Assembly: GCF_022352215.1 (NCBI RefSeq)
Contig: NZ_JAKRWF010000001.1
Location: 1,798,001 to 1,862,000 of the forward strand
Source: Flavihumibacter cheonanensis
Lineage (GTDB): Bacteria > Bacteroidota > Bacteroidia > Chitinophagales > Chitinophagaceae
DNA length: 64,000 nt
Direction: 5' to 3'
A program made the translations under genes and the position numbers. Below the pieces are notes generated by a model. The model had not been told where the DNA came from. It saw only the letters and a list, made by a program, of their open reading frames with translations, and did not search any database. Positions 46,940-55,824 of the stretch are shown here, piece by piece. Every line of letters begins with the position of its first letter. Within the stretch, counting starts at the first letter, position 1.

Positions 46940-47019
46940 GACGTTAGACGTGAGACGAAAAAAACATTTCACGTCTCACGTCTCACGTTTCACTTTTCAC
47001 CTTTCACCTTTCACTTCCT
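46934..47019. repeat. tandem heptamer repeats, inverted arrays
   Basis: From 46971 to 47019 seven heptamers run without gap: ACGTCTC, ACGTCTC, ACGTTTC, ACTTTTC, ACCTTTC, ACCTTTC, ACTTCCT. The rnhA ATG follows one base later. On the left, 46934-46957, the same unit occurs in the opposite orientation. Arms 46946-46957 and 46972-46983 form a perfect 12-bp stem with a 14-base A-rich loop. It may act as a terminator between the two genes and replaces any ribosome-binding region of rnhA. Confidence 0.8.
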
Positions 47020-47020
47020 C

Positions 47021-47485
47021 ATGTCCGAACTCATCATCTATACAGACGGTGCCAGCCGGGGAAATCCCGGTCCGGGTGGCTATGGTACCATACTTAAATG
47101 GGGCACCAGGGAAAAAGAATTGTCCAACGGCTATCGCAAAACCACCAATAATCGGATGGAATTAATGGCAGTTATCGCAGGGCTTGAAGCACTTACTAAA
47201 ACCGGTTTAAAAATCACGATCTACAGCGACAGCCAATACGTTGTGAAAGCCGTTGAAGAGGGTTGGCTAAAAAACTGGATCGCGACCAACTTCAAAGGGG
47301 GTAAAAAAAACCGGGATCTCTGGACCAAATATCACGAACTCGCGAAGCAGCACCATATCCGGTTCAAATGGGTAAAAGGACATGCCGATAATCCATTTAA
47401 CAACCGATGTGACGTACTGGCCACTACCGCAGCAGATGGGAAACACCTGCTGATCGACTCCGTCTACGAAGCAGAGAATCCCTAA
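47021..47485 (+). CDS. rnhA: ribonuclease HI
   Basis: The 154-residue protein is a type 1 RNase H. The acidic active-site residues are D9 in IYTDGASRGNPGPGG, E47 in TNNRMELMAV and D70 in IYSDSQYVV; the last Asp is in HADNPFNNRCDVLA. It cuts RNA in RNA-DNA hybrids. The basic handle region is present (KNWIATNFKGGKKNRDLWTKY). The start codon is one base after the heptamer array. Confidence 0.96.
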   Translation: MSELIIYTDGASRGNPGPGGYGTILKWGTREKELSNGYRKTTNNRMELMAVIAGLEALTKTGLKITIYSDSQYVVKAVEEGWLKNWIATNFKGGKKNRDLWTKYHELAKQHHIRFKWVKGHADNPFNNRCDVLATTAADGKHLLIDSVYEAENP

Positions 47486-47541
47486 AATATCAAACTACGA
47501 TCTCCTGTTTTCAGATGCTGGAAATATTGGATATTTGATAC

Positions 47542-48021
47542 ATGACCGAAACCAAACCGCCTGCGGATATCCGGATTAGTTCACTCCCGGATACCGTAGC
47601 TCCTCCAATGGATCTGATCCTTATGGCTGACCCAAACCAGGAACAAGTTGCAGAATACCTGCCCCATTGTCTTATCCTGGTTGCTAATCACCTCGACCTT
47701 ACTGTAGGCGTACTGGCCCTGTCACCCGAAGGCAAAACCAAAGCAGAAATTAAAGTATTGGCGGTTACTCCCGGTTATCGGAGAAAAGGAATTGGTAGAT
47801 TATTATTGGAAGAGGCCGGTGAAAGGGCGCGGCGGCTCGGTTTTACTGAGCTCCAGGTATGCACAGGAAACTCGAGTATCAAACCATTCCAGTTGTATCA
47901 GCAGGCAGGCTTTGAACTTACGGATGTACGCTGGAATTATTTTACTCACCATTATCCACAACCGATAATGGAAGAGGGAATCGTTTGCAAACATCAACTG
48001 GTCCTACATAAATCATTATAA
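47542..48021 (+). CDS. GNAT-family N-acetyltransferase
   Basis: The 159-residue protein has the acetyl-CoA-binding loop VTPGYRRKGIGRLLLEEAGERARRLGF around residues 75-101 and the C-terminal GNSSIKPFQLYQQAGFEL motif. This is the small GNAT fold. The N-terminal 40 residues are divergent. The substrate is unknown. It lies 56 bases after rnhA and 12 bases before an MFS transporter gene, so the last two may form one unit. Confidence 0.85.
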   Translation: MTETKPPADIRISSLPDTVAPPMDLILMADPNQEQVAEYLPHCLILVANHLDLTVGVLALSPEGKTKAEIKVLAVTPGYRRKGIGRLLLEEAGERARRLGFTELQVCTGNSSIKPFQLYQQAGFELTDVRWNYFTHHYPQPIMEEGIVCKHQLVLHKSL

Positions 48022-48033
48022 TCTCCCTACCCG

Positions 48034-49233
48034 ATGCTTACCAATACTTTATTGTACCTGCGTCAGCGCTCCAGCTTAAGCATCGGATACCTGTTCGCTG
48101 TTTCCAGTATTTTACTGGGCATTTGGGTGGCTGCGATTCCCCAGGTAAAACAAAGACTGGAACTCACAGATGCCACACTTGGGCTCACCCTGCTGCTTGC
48201 GCCGCTGGGTGCACTCACCGGAGTTGCCATCGCGCCCTGGTTTTTTAAACGGGTATCTGTAGGTAACTGGATGTATTATGGTAGCCTCTTTTATTGTGCC
48301 GCCTTTATTCTGCAGGTAACCGCCCCTACTGTACCGGTATTGATGATTGCACTTTTTTCAACCGGACTTTCCGGCTTTCTAAACGGTGTGTCAACCAATG
48401 CAATGGTGGATCAACTGGAACAAAAATTGCAGCGCCGCCTGATGAGTACTTCACATGGCATGTATAGTTTAGGCGGAGGTATCAGCGCCGGACTCGCCTC
48501 CATTTTTTACTGGCTGCAGATACCAGCCGTCTGGCAGATCGCGATGGTGGCGCTAACACTTTCAATTGGCCTTTTTTTGTTACGTAATGAATTGTTGGCA
48601 CATCAGGTAGAGATTGCTTCAGATAGCCGCTTTCGTTTACCCTCCGGAGGTCTGATCGGACTTTCCTTTATCTGCTTTGTCACCTTTATGGGAGAAGGTT
48701 GTGTTGCAGACTGGAGCGCCCTCTACCTTCGTGAATCCCTGAATGGAACAAAGGCAATTGCAGGAATCGGATTTGCAGGTTTCTCCATTGCAAAGGCACT
48801 TGGCCGCTTTAATGGCGATGCGCTGATTCCAAAAATTGGTGATAAAAATGTGGTGATTGGAGGTTGTCTGATAGCTGCAACTGGCTATCTGCTGACGGTT
48901 AGTTTTACTTCGATTCCTCTTGCAATTGCGGGATTTACACTCGTAGGACTTGGATTTTCCTGCGTTGTGCCAGTGTTGTTCAGCACGGCCACCAAGGTAC
49001 CGGGAGTAAGCGCCGTCAGTGGCATATCGGCTGTTGCAACGGGTGGTTTACTTGGCTTTCTCACCGGCCCCTCACTGGTAGGCATCATTTCAGAAAAGTT
49101 TACTATGGCAACCGGCCTTAGCGTCATTTTTTTTCTGGCACTACTTGCAGCTGCAACTGCCTGGAAGAATCGGTATCTTCAAAGTGCAGGGAATAAATCA
49201 ACCCCTGTAAATTATCCGGATCAACTACTGTAA
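48034..49233 (+). CDS. MFS transporter
   Basis: The 399-residue protein has about twelve hydrophobic helices with the MFS layout: AVSSILLGIWVAAIPQVKQRLELTDATLGLTLLLAPLGAL at the start, and FICFVTFMGEGCVADWSALYLRESL at the beginning of the second half. It resembles the YbjJ-type drug or sugar transporters. The substrate is not evident. It begins 12 bases after the GNAT gene and ends 10 bases before the next gene. Confidence 0.88.
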   Translation: MLTNTLLYLRQRSSLSIGYLFAVSSILLGIWVAAIPQVKQRLELTDATLGLTLLLAPLGALTGVAIAPWFFKRVSVGNWMYYGSLFYCAAFILQVTAPTVPVLMIALFSTGLSGFLNGVSTNAMVDQLEQKLQRRLMSTSHGMYSLGGGISAGLASIFYWLQIPAVWQIAMVALTLSIGLFLLRNELLAHQVEIASDSRFRLPSGGLIGLSFICFVTFMGEGCVADWSALYLRESLNGTKAIAGIGFAGFSIAKALGRFNGDALIPKIGDKNVVIGGCLIAATGYLLTVSFTSIPLAIAGFTLVGLGFSCVVPVLFSTATKVPGVSAVSGISAVATGGLLGFLTGPSLVGIISEKFTMATGLSVIFFLALLAAATAWKNRYLQSAGNKSTPVNYPDQLL

Positions 49234-49243
49234 GGATAAACAA

Positions 49244-50083
49244 ATGGAACCCATATTCATATCAGATTTATTTGAGGAACTGGACAACCTCTTACTTGAT
49301 TGTTTGCGTTCTCTAACGAAAGAAGACTGGAATCGCCCAACAGTTGCCCGCCATTGGAAAGTAAAGGATATTGTAGCGCATTTGCTGGATGGGAATATCA
49401 GAACACTCTCTATGAGTAGAGATGCCTTTTTTGGAGAAAAGCCGCCACCTATTGACAATTACCAGGACCTGGTTGGATGGCTTAATCAGCTCAATGCAGA
49501 TTGGATAAAAGCTTTTGCCAGAGTAAGTCCTGCTGTACTTATAGAACTACTCTCCTATACCAATCCGCAAGTTTCAAGCCATTACCGGAAATTGGACCCG
49601 TTTGGTCCGGCCGTTTTTTCCGTTGCCTGGGCGGGTGAGCAATCCTCGCAAAACTGGTTTCATATCGCGCGTGAATACACGGAAAAATGGCATCATCAGG
49701 CACAGATTCGGGAAGCAGTTGGTGCACTTCAACCGTTACTTGAACAGAAATATTACCTGCCATTTCTGGAAACTATCATACGCGGTCTTCCCTTTCAGTA
49801 TCGCAATCAGCAGGCTGAAGAAGGCACAGTAATTAAAATTAGCATACGCGAAGTTGAATCTGCAACCTGGTTTTTGATAAAAAATCCGGCAACTTGGAGA
49901 TTGTCAAAAATGAAAACAAATGCTGTTGCAGGAATAGAAATTCATCCCGCCATTGCCTGGAAATTATTTACTAAAGCCATTCGACCGGAGGATGTATTGA
50001 TTCAAGATCCGGAAACAATTAAAATTCAGGGCAACCCAAACCTGGTGAAAAAAGCATTGAACCTGGTTGCGGTAATGGCCTGA
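49244..50083 (+). CDS. DinB-fold protein, maleylpyruvate isomerase-type N-terminus
   Basis: The 279-residue protein starts with a four-helix DinB-like domain: WNRPTVARHWKVKDIVAHLLDGNIRTLSMSRD holds the first His, and EYTEKWHHQAQIREAVG the second His pair. This matches the mycothiol-dependent maleylpyruvate isomerase N-terminal family (PF11716). Mycothiol is not expected in Bacteroidota, so it may be a bacillithiol- or other metal-dependent transferase. The C-terminal part has a SCP2-like alternation of beta strands (ESATWFLIKNPATWRL). It follows the MFS gene by 10 bases. Confidence 0.75.
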   Translation: MEPIFISDLFEELDNLLLDCLRSLTKEDWNRPTVARHWKVKDIVAHLLDGNIRTLSMSRDAFFGEKPPPIDNYQDLVGWLNQLNADWIKAFARVSPAVLIELLSYTNPQVSSHYRKLDPFGPAVFSVAWAGEQSSQNWFHIAREYTEKWHHQAQIREAVGALQPLLEQKYYLPFLETIIRGLPFQYRNQQAEEGTVIKISIREVESATWFLIKNPATWRLSKMKTNAVAGIEIHPAIAWKLFTKAIRPEDVLIQDPETIKIQGNPNLVKKALNLVAVMA

Positions 50084-50109
50084 TCAAATTTGAATAAACA
50101 ACAAGACAC

Positions 50110-51117
50110 ATGAAAATATTGAATTTTGTTTTTCACTTAATACTCACCGTTAGTCTCCCGGTCGATTTGTTTGCTCAAATCAGCGATACAGATCCACTTC
50201 GTATTTATCTGACAGGAGATTCTTCTGATGTGCAAACCATAACCAAGCCCGGATTACTGCTCGCAGGAGGTAGTACGGATGTGAATTCCGCGATGCTTTG
50301 GTTGTTGGAACAGTCTGGTGGCGGAGATGTGGTAGTGATCCGATCCTCCGGGTCTGATGGATACAACCAGTACCTTTTTGACCTCGCAAAAGTAAATTCC
50401 GTAGAAACCATCCTGATCAACAGTCGGGATAAAGCATTCTTACCCATAGTGGCAGAAAAAATCCGCAAGGCGGAACTTTTATTTATAGCCGGCGGTGATC
50501 AATGGAATTATACCCGTTATTGGAGAGATTCACCAGTTGAAGACGCGATCAACTTTTTAATCACTGAAAAGAAAGTGCCGGTAGGTGGCACCAGCGCAGG
50601 TTGTGCAATTCTGGGCGATTATTATTTTGCTGCCCAATACGGTACCATTCAATCGGAAACTGCACTTGAAAGTCCATACCATATTGCCAATGCAATTGGC
50701 AGAAAAGATTTCATCGTAGCCCCCATCCTGCGTAATACCATCACCGACTCACATTACAGTCAGCGCAACAGGCAGGGCCGGCATATCAGTTGGATGGCAA
50801 GGCTGCTGCAAGAAGAAAAAATCAAAACAATCCGCGGGATTGGAGTAGATGAAAAAACAGCCGTAGCGATTGATGAAACTGGATGGGCTACTGCCTTTGG
50901 AACTAATGAAGCCTGGTTTGTATGGAATGAAGCAGGCAAACCCGAGGTTTGTGAACCAGGAGAATCGCTACACTGGAATCCTACCAAAGCTCCGGTTAGG
51001 GCCTATATCATTAAAGGAACACTGGAAGGAAACGGTCGCTTCAATCTGAATAACTGGAAACAGATGGAGGGCGGCAACTCCAGACAGCTGAAAGTGGAAC
51101 GGGGGGCCTTACGCTAA
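50110..51117 (+). CDS. secreted cyanophycinase-like S51 peptidase
   Basis: The 335-residue protein has a signal peptide (to LFAQ). The peptidase S51 parts are LLAGGSTDVNSAMLWLLEQSGGGDVVVIRSSG, LLFIAGGDQWNYTRYW and the nucleophile elbow VGGTSAGCAILG with S162. LRNTITDSHYSQRNRQGRH is the conserved His region. Cyanophycinases cleave the Asp-Arg polymer cyanophycin; secreted forms may act on external polymer. Substrate here is inferred. Its end overlaps the opposite gene by 9 bases. Confidence 0.88.
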   Translation: MKILNFVFHLILTVSLPVDLFAQISDTDPLRIYLTGDSSDVQTITKPGLLLAGGSTDVNSAMLWLLEQSGGGDVVVIRSSGSDGYNQYLFDLAKVNSVETILINSRDKAFLPIVAEKIRKAELLFIAGGDQWNYTRYWRDSPVEDAINFLITEKKVPVGGTSAGCAILGDYYFAAQYGTIQSETALESPYHIANAIGRKDFIVAPILRNTITDSHYSQRNRQGRHISWMARLLQEEKIKTIRGIGVDEKTAVAIDETGWATAFGTNEAWFVWNEAGKPEVCEPGESLHWNPTKAPVRAYIIKGTLEGNGRFNLNNWKQMEGGNSRQLKVERGALR

Positions 51118-51672
51118 CTCTACTTTTTTGTTACCGTAAAGGAGATAATAACCTCCAAATAACAGCAGACTGAAAAATAGGGTGGAATAAACGCTGACGG
51201 GGTAAAATGGCAGTCCGTCTGTAAAGGTTGCCATCAATCCGGCAAAGGTTTTGGGATGTCCCCATCCGCCACCAAATACCCATACACTAAAATTGGAAAG
51301 CAGAAAATACAGGGTTGGTGCAGCTACAGATGCTAGCCCTACCTGCAAAACATTGATCTTCTTAATGTAAAAACCAATCACAGTCATCATTGCAAAAAGC
51401 GCATAGTTCAAAACCTGTCCACTATAAAAACCCTGCGTTGTTGTAATGCCTGCCTTGTACAGTCCATGATAAAGCAAATCACTAAGAAACATAGAAAATA
51501 TTGGCAAGGCGAAAGCCCACTTCTTATCCTTGATCAGCGCGCCACCAAAAATGGCCATTGCAAGTTGAGGAGCAAATCCAAAAGTGCGGGACGGAATAAT
51601 GCGGTATACGGCGGCAACCACAATCAACAGTACAAATGATACTATCAGAGATTTATTCAGTTTCATATTCAA
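51109..51672 (-). CDS. DUF6580 family membrane protein
   Basis: The 187-residue protein has about five membrane helices. RIIPSRTFGFAPQLAMAIFGGALIKDKKWAFALPIFSMFLSDLLYHG is the characteristic N-terminal part of the DUF6580 putative transport family, related to ECF-type membrane proteins. A second ATG at residue 3 is equally possible as the start. The function is not known. It converges with the cyanophycinase gene and its stop region overlaps it. Confidence 0.85.
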   Translation of the reverse strand: MNMKLNKSLIVSFVLLIVVAAVYRIIPSRTFGFAPQLAMAIFGGALIKDKKWAFALPIFSMFLSDLLYHGLYKAGITTTQGFYSGQVLNYALFAMMTVIGFYIKKINVLQVGLASVAAPTLYFLLSNFSVWVFGGGWGHPKTFAGLMATFTDGLPFYPVSVYSTLFFSLLLFGGYYLLYGNKKVELA

Positions 51673-51713
51673 AAGCTCGAATGTTAAGGATCAGGCACAA
51701 AAATAGGGGATTT

Positions 51714-52931
51714 TCACTTGGCAGCGACAGGTACGGTGGCCCGAAAAGCCTGGCAGCCCCCGGCTGTGGAAATCTTTACGTTAGCTCCTGCTGTCAGTAG
51801 CACAGAGTGGCCCCTGGACATGTTTTGAGAAAAGCCAGTACCTTGCTCGCAGATTTCAAGGGCTCCCTCCATTACCAGTAATATGTCGGCAGTATCCGTT
51901 GAAAGCGGCAGTTCAGCTCCAGCAGGCAGTTCCAGCATATGCAATTCAAAGTCATCCGCCGGTGTCAGAAAAGCCTTTTCAAAAGGCTGAACATCCATTC
52001 CTTCCAGCAGTTTCGGAACGCATGGCTCAAATCTCACGTGTTTCATTAATTCTGGAACATCAACGAATTTTGGAGTAAGCCCACCTCTCAACACATTATC
52101 CGAATTTGCCATAATTTCCACATTCTGACCTTCCAGGTATGCATGTAAGACGCCTGCATCCTGAAATATGGCCTGTCCTTTTTTCATTTCTACCAGGTTC
52201 AAGAGGTAGATGCTGAAAATTCCACGGTCAATCTTTCCCGGCTGATTATAGGTAATTGCGGCTCTCGCGGCCCAGAAATCCGGATTGGACTTTGCCAAAC
52301 TACCTGCATAATAAGCTGGCAGGATCCGATCAAGCAATGGTTGCAAACGCGCCACGACTTCTTCATCCGGCATCTCCATAACCGTACGATATAAATTCGC
52401 ATACTCACTCTCCGCAAATACTTCCAGTAAAAATTGAAGTTCTGAGCGCGCTGACAACACTTCTTTCAATGATGCTGCTTCTCTGAATCCATGCAATAAC
52501 CAGAATTCGCCCAGGGCATATGCCAGTTCAGGCTTGTGATTGTCGTCTTTATAATTGCGATTGGAGGCCGTTAAGGCAACACCCGCAGCATTTTCAGCGG
52601 CATAACCTTTCTTTGCACTTTCACGTGTTGGATGCACCTGAATACTCAGCATATCTTTGACATCCAGTACTTTCAGCAGATATGGAAGTCGTCCGAATGC
52701 AGACTGAACAGCACCTCCTAACAATTGGGGATGTTGCTGCAGCAACGCATCCAGTTTTGCTTCTCCATTTACGATGGATGGCGCCTGAACATGGGCACCC
52801 AGCCAGTATTCAGCAGCTGGTTGTCCGGTTTTAACCTCCCGTGATAACAAGGCTGGTATATAAGTAAAACCACCCCATTGATAGGGCTGCACCGTTCCTT
52901 CCAGATCAAATAACTTATTTTGAATATCCAT
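51714..52931 (-). CDS. manA: mannose-6-phosphate isomerase, class I
   Basis: The 405-residue protein is a type I phosphomannose isomerase. Zinc ligands lie in LSIQVHPTRESA and DDNHKPELAYAL; FQDAGVLHAYLEGQNVEIMANSDNVLRGGLTPKFVD is the conserved catalytic segment. It interconverts mannose 6-phosphate and fructose 6-phosphate. The C-terminus is a second cupin-like domain (FELHMLELPAGAELPL). It is divergent from the YraN gene and appears intact. Confidence 0.94.
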   Translation of the reverse strand: MDIQNKLFDLEGTVQPYQWGGFTYIPALLSREVKTGQPAAEYWLGAHVQAPSIVNGEAKLDALLQQHPQLLGGAVQSAFGRLPYLLKVLDVKDMLSIQVHPTRESAKKGYAAENAAGVALTASNRNYKDDNHKPELAYALGEFWLLHGFREAASLKEVLSARSELQFLLEVFAESEYANLYRTVMEMPDEEVVARLQPLLDRILPAYYAGSLAKSNPDFWAARAAITYNQPGKIDRGIFSIYLLNLVEMKKGQAIFQDAGVLHAYLEGQNVEIMANSDNVLRGGLTPKFVDVPELMKHVRFEPCVPKLLEGMDVQPFEKAFLTPADDFELHMLELPAGAELPLSTDTADILLVMEGALEICEQGTGFSQNMSRGHSVLLTAGANVKISTAGGCQAFRATVPVAAK

Positions 52932-52961
52932 AGCGCGCCGAAATTAGGACAAAATCAGTGA

Positions 52962-53315
52962 GTGAAACAGGCAAATCTGCATACTGGAAAATTGGGCGAA
53001 GAGGAAGCCATAAAGTTTCTGGAAACACTTGGGCACCGCATCCTGCATCGCAATTGGAAATACTTCCGAAAGGAAATTGACATCATTTCCTGTTGCAACG
53101 AAGTATTACATTTCACAGAGGTAAAAACGCGCACCGGTATAGGTTTCGGCTCGCCGGAAACTGCCGTCACTTCCAAAAAAATTCAGCATATCCAATCTGT
53201 TGCGGCTGCTTTCCTGGAGGTACAACCTCAATGGAAACGCATCAGCTTTGATGTGCTTGCTGTTGAATTAACACCGGATGAAATAAAGATCCTTCATTTC
53301 CAGGACCTTTCTTAG
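52962..53315 (+). CDS. YraN family (UPF0102) nuclease-like protein
   Basis: The 117-residue protein starts with GTG. TGKLGEEEAIKFLETLGHRILHRNWK and EIDIISCCNEVLHFTEVKTRTG carry the family's endonuclease-like E...D...ExK pattern. It belongs to the YraN/UPF0102 family, often linked to DNA processing or uptake, without an established reaction. Its stop overlaps the opposite YkgJ-type gene by 4 bases. Confidence 0.9.
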   Translation: MKQANLHTGKLGEEEAIKFLETLGHRILHRNWKYFRKEIDIISCCNEVLHFTEVKTRTGIGFGSPETAVTSKKIQHIQSVAAAFLEVQPQWKRISFDVLAVELTPDEIKILHFQDLS

Positions 53316-53854
53316 CGAACGCGGCTGAGCTGAACCAGTGATATGGCTGCTTTTAATTTCTCCACCATTTTGAAGGTAGCCGGACAATACTCGATATTCT
53401 GTTTGTGTACATGCATATAATCCACCGCTTTCTTTTTACTCAGATGGGGAAAGCCGGCACAGTCTGCAGGCCGTACTTCATAAATACTACACATATTGGT
53501 TTTGAGGTCTAAGAACTGACAAGGCTGTTTCACATTCATCCAGTCTTTATCTTTTTTATCGAAAAACAACCACTTTTCTTTGAAAGCATCAACGGTCATA
53601 TGGAGATGCGCGGAGATTCGGATAAGATCCTGTTTGGTAAAAGTCGGACTCATTTTTTTACAGCAATTCGCGCAGGTAAGACAATCCACTTCCGACCAAA
53701 CTTCCTGTTCTATTACGGGAGTGATTTTGTCAATTCCCCGCGGACGTTCATTTTCCAGTTTGGTCAAAAATCGCTTCAGGGTACGTTTTCTTTCAATTAC
53801 CTGTTTTTTAAACTGTCGCAGGTTAACAGCACGGGGATTGGTCGCCAGCTCCAT
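53312..53854 (-). CDS. YkgJ-type cysteine-cluster protein
   Basis: The 180-residue protein carries CLTCANCCKKMSPTF around residues 58-72, then CQFLDLKTNMCSIYEVRPADCAGFP around 112-136. The set of eight or more Cys matches the YkgJ/CxxCxxCC metal-cluster family (PF03692), which probably binds zinc or an iron-sulfur cluster. The N-terminus is basic and helical. The function is unknown. It is divergent from xerD. Confidence 0.88.
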   Translation of the reverse strand: MELATNPRAVNLRQFKKQVIERKRTLKRFLTKLENERPRGIDKITPVIEQEVWSEVDCLTCANCCKKMSPTFTKQDLIRISAHLHMTVDAFKEKWLFFDKKDKDWMNVKQPCQFLDLKTNMCSIYEVRPADCAGFPHLSKKKAVDYMHVHKQNIEYCPATFKMVEKLKAAISLVQLSRVR

Positions 53855-53930
53855 TCGGTCACTTGTTTATGAAATCGCAATATAAAGGATTCAATGCGTT
53901 AATTTGCTTCTTATACCGGAACAAATTATC

Positions 53931-54839
53931 ATGTGGGCATCTTATAAAAAAGGATTTAAAGCCTGGCTGCGATTGGAAAAATCACTGGCGGATCATTCGG
54001 TGGCTGCATACCTGCATGATCTGGACCTGCTGATTCAGTATCTTGATATAGCTGGCACTGCTTCTTCACCTGATAAAATTTCTCCCGAACAATTGCAGGC
54101 ATTCCTGCGCTGGATTGCCGAACTGGGTATGAGCCAACGCTCCCAGGCCAGGATCCTATCCGGACTCAGGAGTTTTTACACCTATTGCCTGGTAGAGCAA
54201 ATCACAAAAACCGATCCTACTGCCCTGCTCGAAGCACCCAAACTTCAGCGCAAGTTGCCCGACACCTTGAGCTATGAAGAAATAGAGGCAATCATTTCAA
54301 CAATTGATCTTAGCAAACCTGAGGGAGAAAGAAATAAAGCTATTCTGGAAACGATGTACAGTTGCGGACTTCGGGTAAGCGAGATCGTTGGTCTGCAAAT
54401 TTCCTGTTTGTACCTGGATAGCGGATTTATACGGGTAATTGGAAAGGGAAATAAAGAACGGCTGGTACCCATTGGAGAAAAAGCGATCCGCCAGTTGGAG
54501 ATATACCTTAAACTGGTTCGATCACATCAAATCATTACACCGGGGGCAGAGGATATCGTTTTTTTGAACCGCCGCGGTCAGCCCTTAACACGGGTGATGA
54601 TCTTCCTGGTGATAAAAGAACTTGCAAAAAAAGCTGGCATTCAAAAATCCATTTCCCCGCATACGTTCCGGCATTCCTTTGCCACCCACCTGGTGGAAGG
54701 GGGAGCAGATCTTCGGGCTGTTCAGGAAATGCTGGGACATGAAAGTATTACCACAACCGAAATTTATACACATCTTGACCGGGAGTTTCTGCGTCGTACC
54801 CTGCATGAATTTCATCCGGCTTTCCGTTCATCCATTTGA
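53931..54839 (+). CDS. xerD: tyrosine recombinase XerD
   Basis: Read from the ATG at 53931 (MWASYKKGF) the protein has 302 residues, the normal size of XerC/XerD. The core-binding domain is at the N-terminus (LRLEKSLADHSVAAYLHDL). The catalytic residues are R in MYSCGLRVSEIVG, HTFRHSFATHLVEGG, the second His in MLGHESITTTEIYTH, with the Tyr in IYTH as nucleophile. It should resolve chromosome dimers at dif with a XerC partner. It is a housekeeping recombinase here: no att sites or phage genes adjoin it. Confidence 0.9.
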   Translation: MWASYKKGFKAWLRLEKSLADHSVAAYLHDLDLLIQYLDIAGTASSPDKISPEQLQAFLRWIAELGMSQRSQARILSGLRSFYTYCLVEQITKTDPTALLEAPKLQRKLPDTLSYEEIEAIISTIDLSKPEGERNKAILETMYSCGLRVSEIVGLQISCLYLDSGFIRVIGKGNKERLVPIGEKAIRQLEIYLKLVRSHQIITPGAEDIVFLNRRGQPLTRVMIFLVIKELAKKAGIQKSISPHTFRHSFATHLVEGGADLRAVQEMLGHESITTTEIYTHLDREFLRRTLHEFHPAFRSSI

Positions 54840-54894
54840 TCATAAACAATTAGCTTCGTAGGCCGTTATATTTGTCATTCAAAATCAGCTCATC

Positions 54895-55728
54895 ATGAAA
54901 AAAATCATTCTTACGCTGTCTGTAGCATTTTGTCTCCTCCAGGGAGTACAGGCACAGCTCAAAACTCCTCAACCAAGTCCGGCTGCCTACATAAAGCAGG
55001 AATTCGCCTTATCAAATGTTGAATTGTCTTATTCCCGTCCCGCCATACGGAATCGTGCCGTATTTGGAGATCTGGTTCCATACGGTAAAGTTTGGCGTAC
55101 CGGAGCCAATGCCGCAACCACCATTACCTTTGGTGATGATGTGGAATTTGGTGGCAAACCTGTTCCAGCTGGCAAATATGGATTACTGACTATTCCAGGT
55201 GCAAGTGAGTGGGTGGTAATACTCACAAAGCAATTAGATGTTACAAGTCCGGCCGCTTATAAGCAAGACCAGGATGTGGTTCGGGTAACTGTTCGTCCGG
55301 AGTCACTGCCCTTCAGTCTTGAATCCTTTATGATTGGTTTTGATAACATCCAGCCTACATCCATGAATATGGATATCGTATGGGACAGAACTGTAGTAAC
55401 AGTTCCCATCAAGGCCAATATTGATGGAAAGGTAATGGCACAAATTCAGGAACTGGAGAAAGGTGATAAATTCCCTTACTTCCAGGCTGCCATGTACTAT
55501 ATGGAGAATGGCAAGGACATGAATAAAGCGCTGACATGGCTTACCAAAGCAACTGAGCAAAATCCGAATGCTTTCTGGGTGCATCACCAGCGTGCTAATT
55601 GCCTGGCTAAACTGGGCAAGAAAGCAGAAGCAATTGCTGCCGCCAATAAGTCTATGGAACTGGCTAAAAATGCCAAAAACGACGACTACGTAGTACTCAA
55701 CCAAAAATTACTGGCCTCTTTGAAATAA
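54895..55728 (+). CDS. secreted DUF2911 protein with C-terminal TPR
   Basis: The 277-residue protein has a signal peptide (to VQAQ). Residues about 25-180 match DUF2911: VELSYSRPAIRNRAVFGDLVPYGKVWRTGANAATTITFGDDV and VPAGKYGLLTIP. The last 90 residues form helix pairs of the TPR type (FPYFQAAMYYMENGKDMNKALTWLTKATEQNPNAFWVHHQRANCLAKLGKKAEAIAAANKS). The function is unknown, though the family is abundant in Bacteroidota. It is followed by a strong terminator. Confidence 0.9.
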   Translation: MKKIILTLSVAFCLLQGVQAQLKTPQPSPAAYIKQEFALSNVELSYSRPAIRNRAVFGDLVPYGKVWRTGANAATTITFGDDVEFGGKPVPAGKYGLLTIPGASEWVVILTKQLDVTSPAAYKQDQDVVRVTVRPESLPFSLESFMIGFDNIQPTSMNMDIVWDRTVVTVPIKANIDGKVMAQIQELEKGDKFPYFQAAMYYMENGKDMNKALTWLTKATEQNPNAFWVHHQRANCLAKLGKKAEAIAAANKSMELAKNAKNDDYVVLNQKLLASLK

Positions 55729-55748
55729 AGATTGTCCAACTTTATAGA

Positions 55749-55775
55749 AAAAGACCGGCTTTTACCGGTCTTTTT
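55749..55775 (+). terminator. Rho-independent terminator after the DUF2911 gene
   Basis: AAAAGACCGG (55749-55758) and CCGGTCTTTT (55765-55774) form a perfect 10-bp stem with loop CTTTTA, followed by more T. A heptamer-repeat tract begins directly after it. Confidence 0.85.
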
Positions 55776-55809
55776 CATTTCACGTCTCACATCTCACATC
55801 TCACCTTGT
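55776..55809. repeat. short tandem heptamer array
   Basis: Three clean heptamers, ACGTCTC (55782-55788), ACATCTC and ACATCTC (to 55802), are flanked by weaker units CATTTC and ACCTTGT. The unit is the same as in the array upstream of rnhA 8.8 kb away. It lies right after a terminator, between two convergent genes. Confidence 0.7.
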
Positions 55810-55824
55810 ATTAACCGTCCAGGA

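Noticed and set aside
46934-47019. Possible CRISPR array
   Set aside because: Units are 7 bases long with no spacers, and no cas genes are present.
53931-54839. XerD as the integrase of a mobile island
   Set aside because: Size and motifs fit the housekeeping recombinase; no tRNA target, att repeats or cargo genes were seen nearby.
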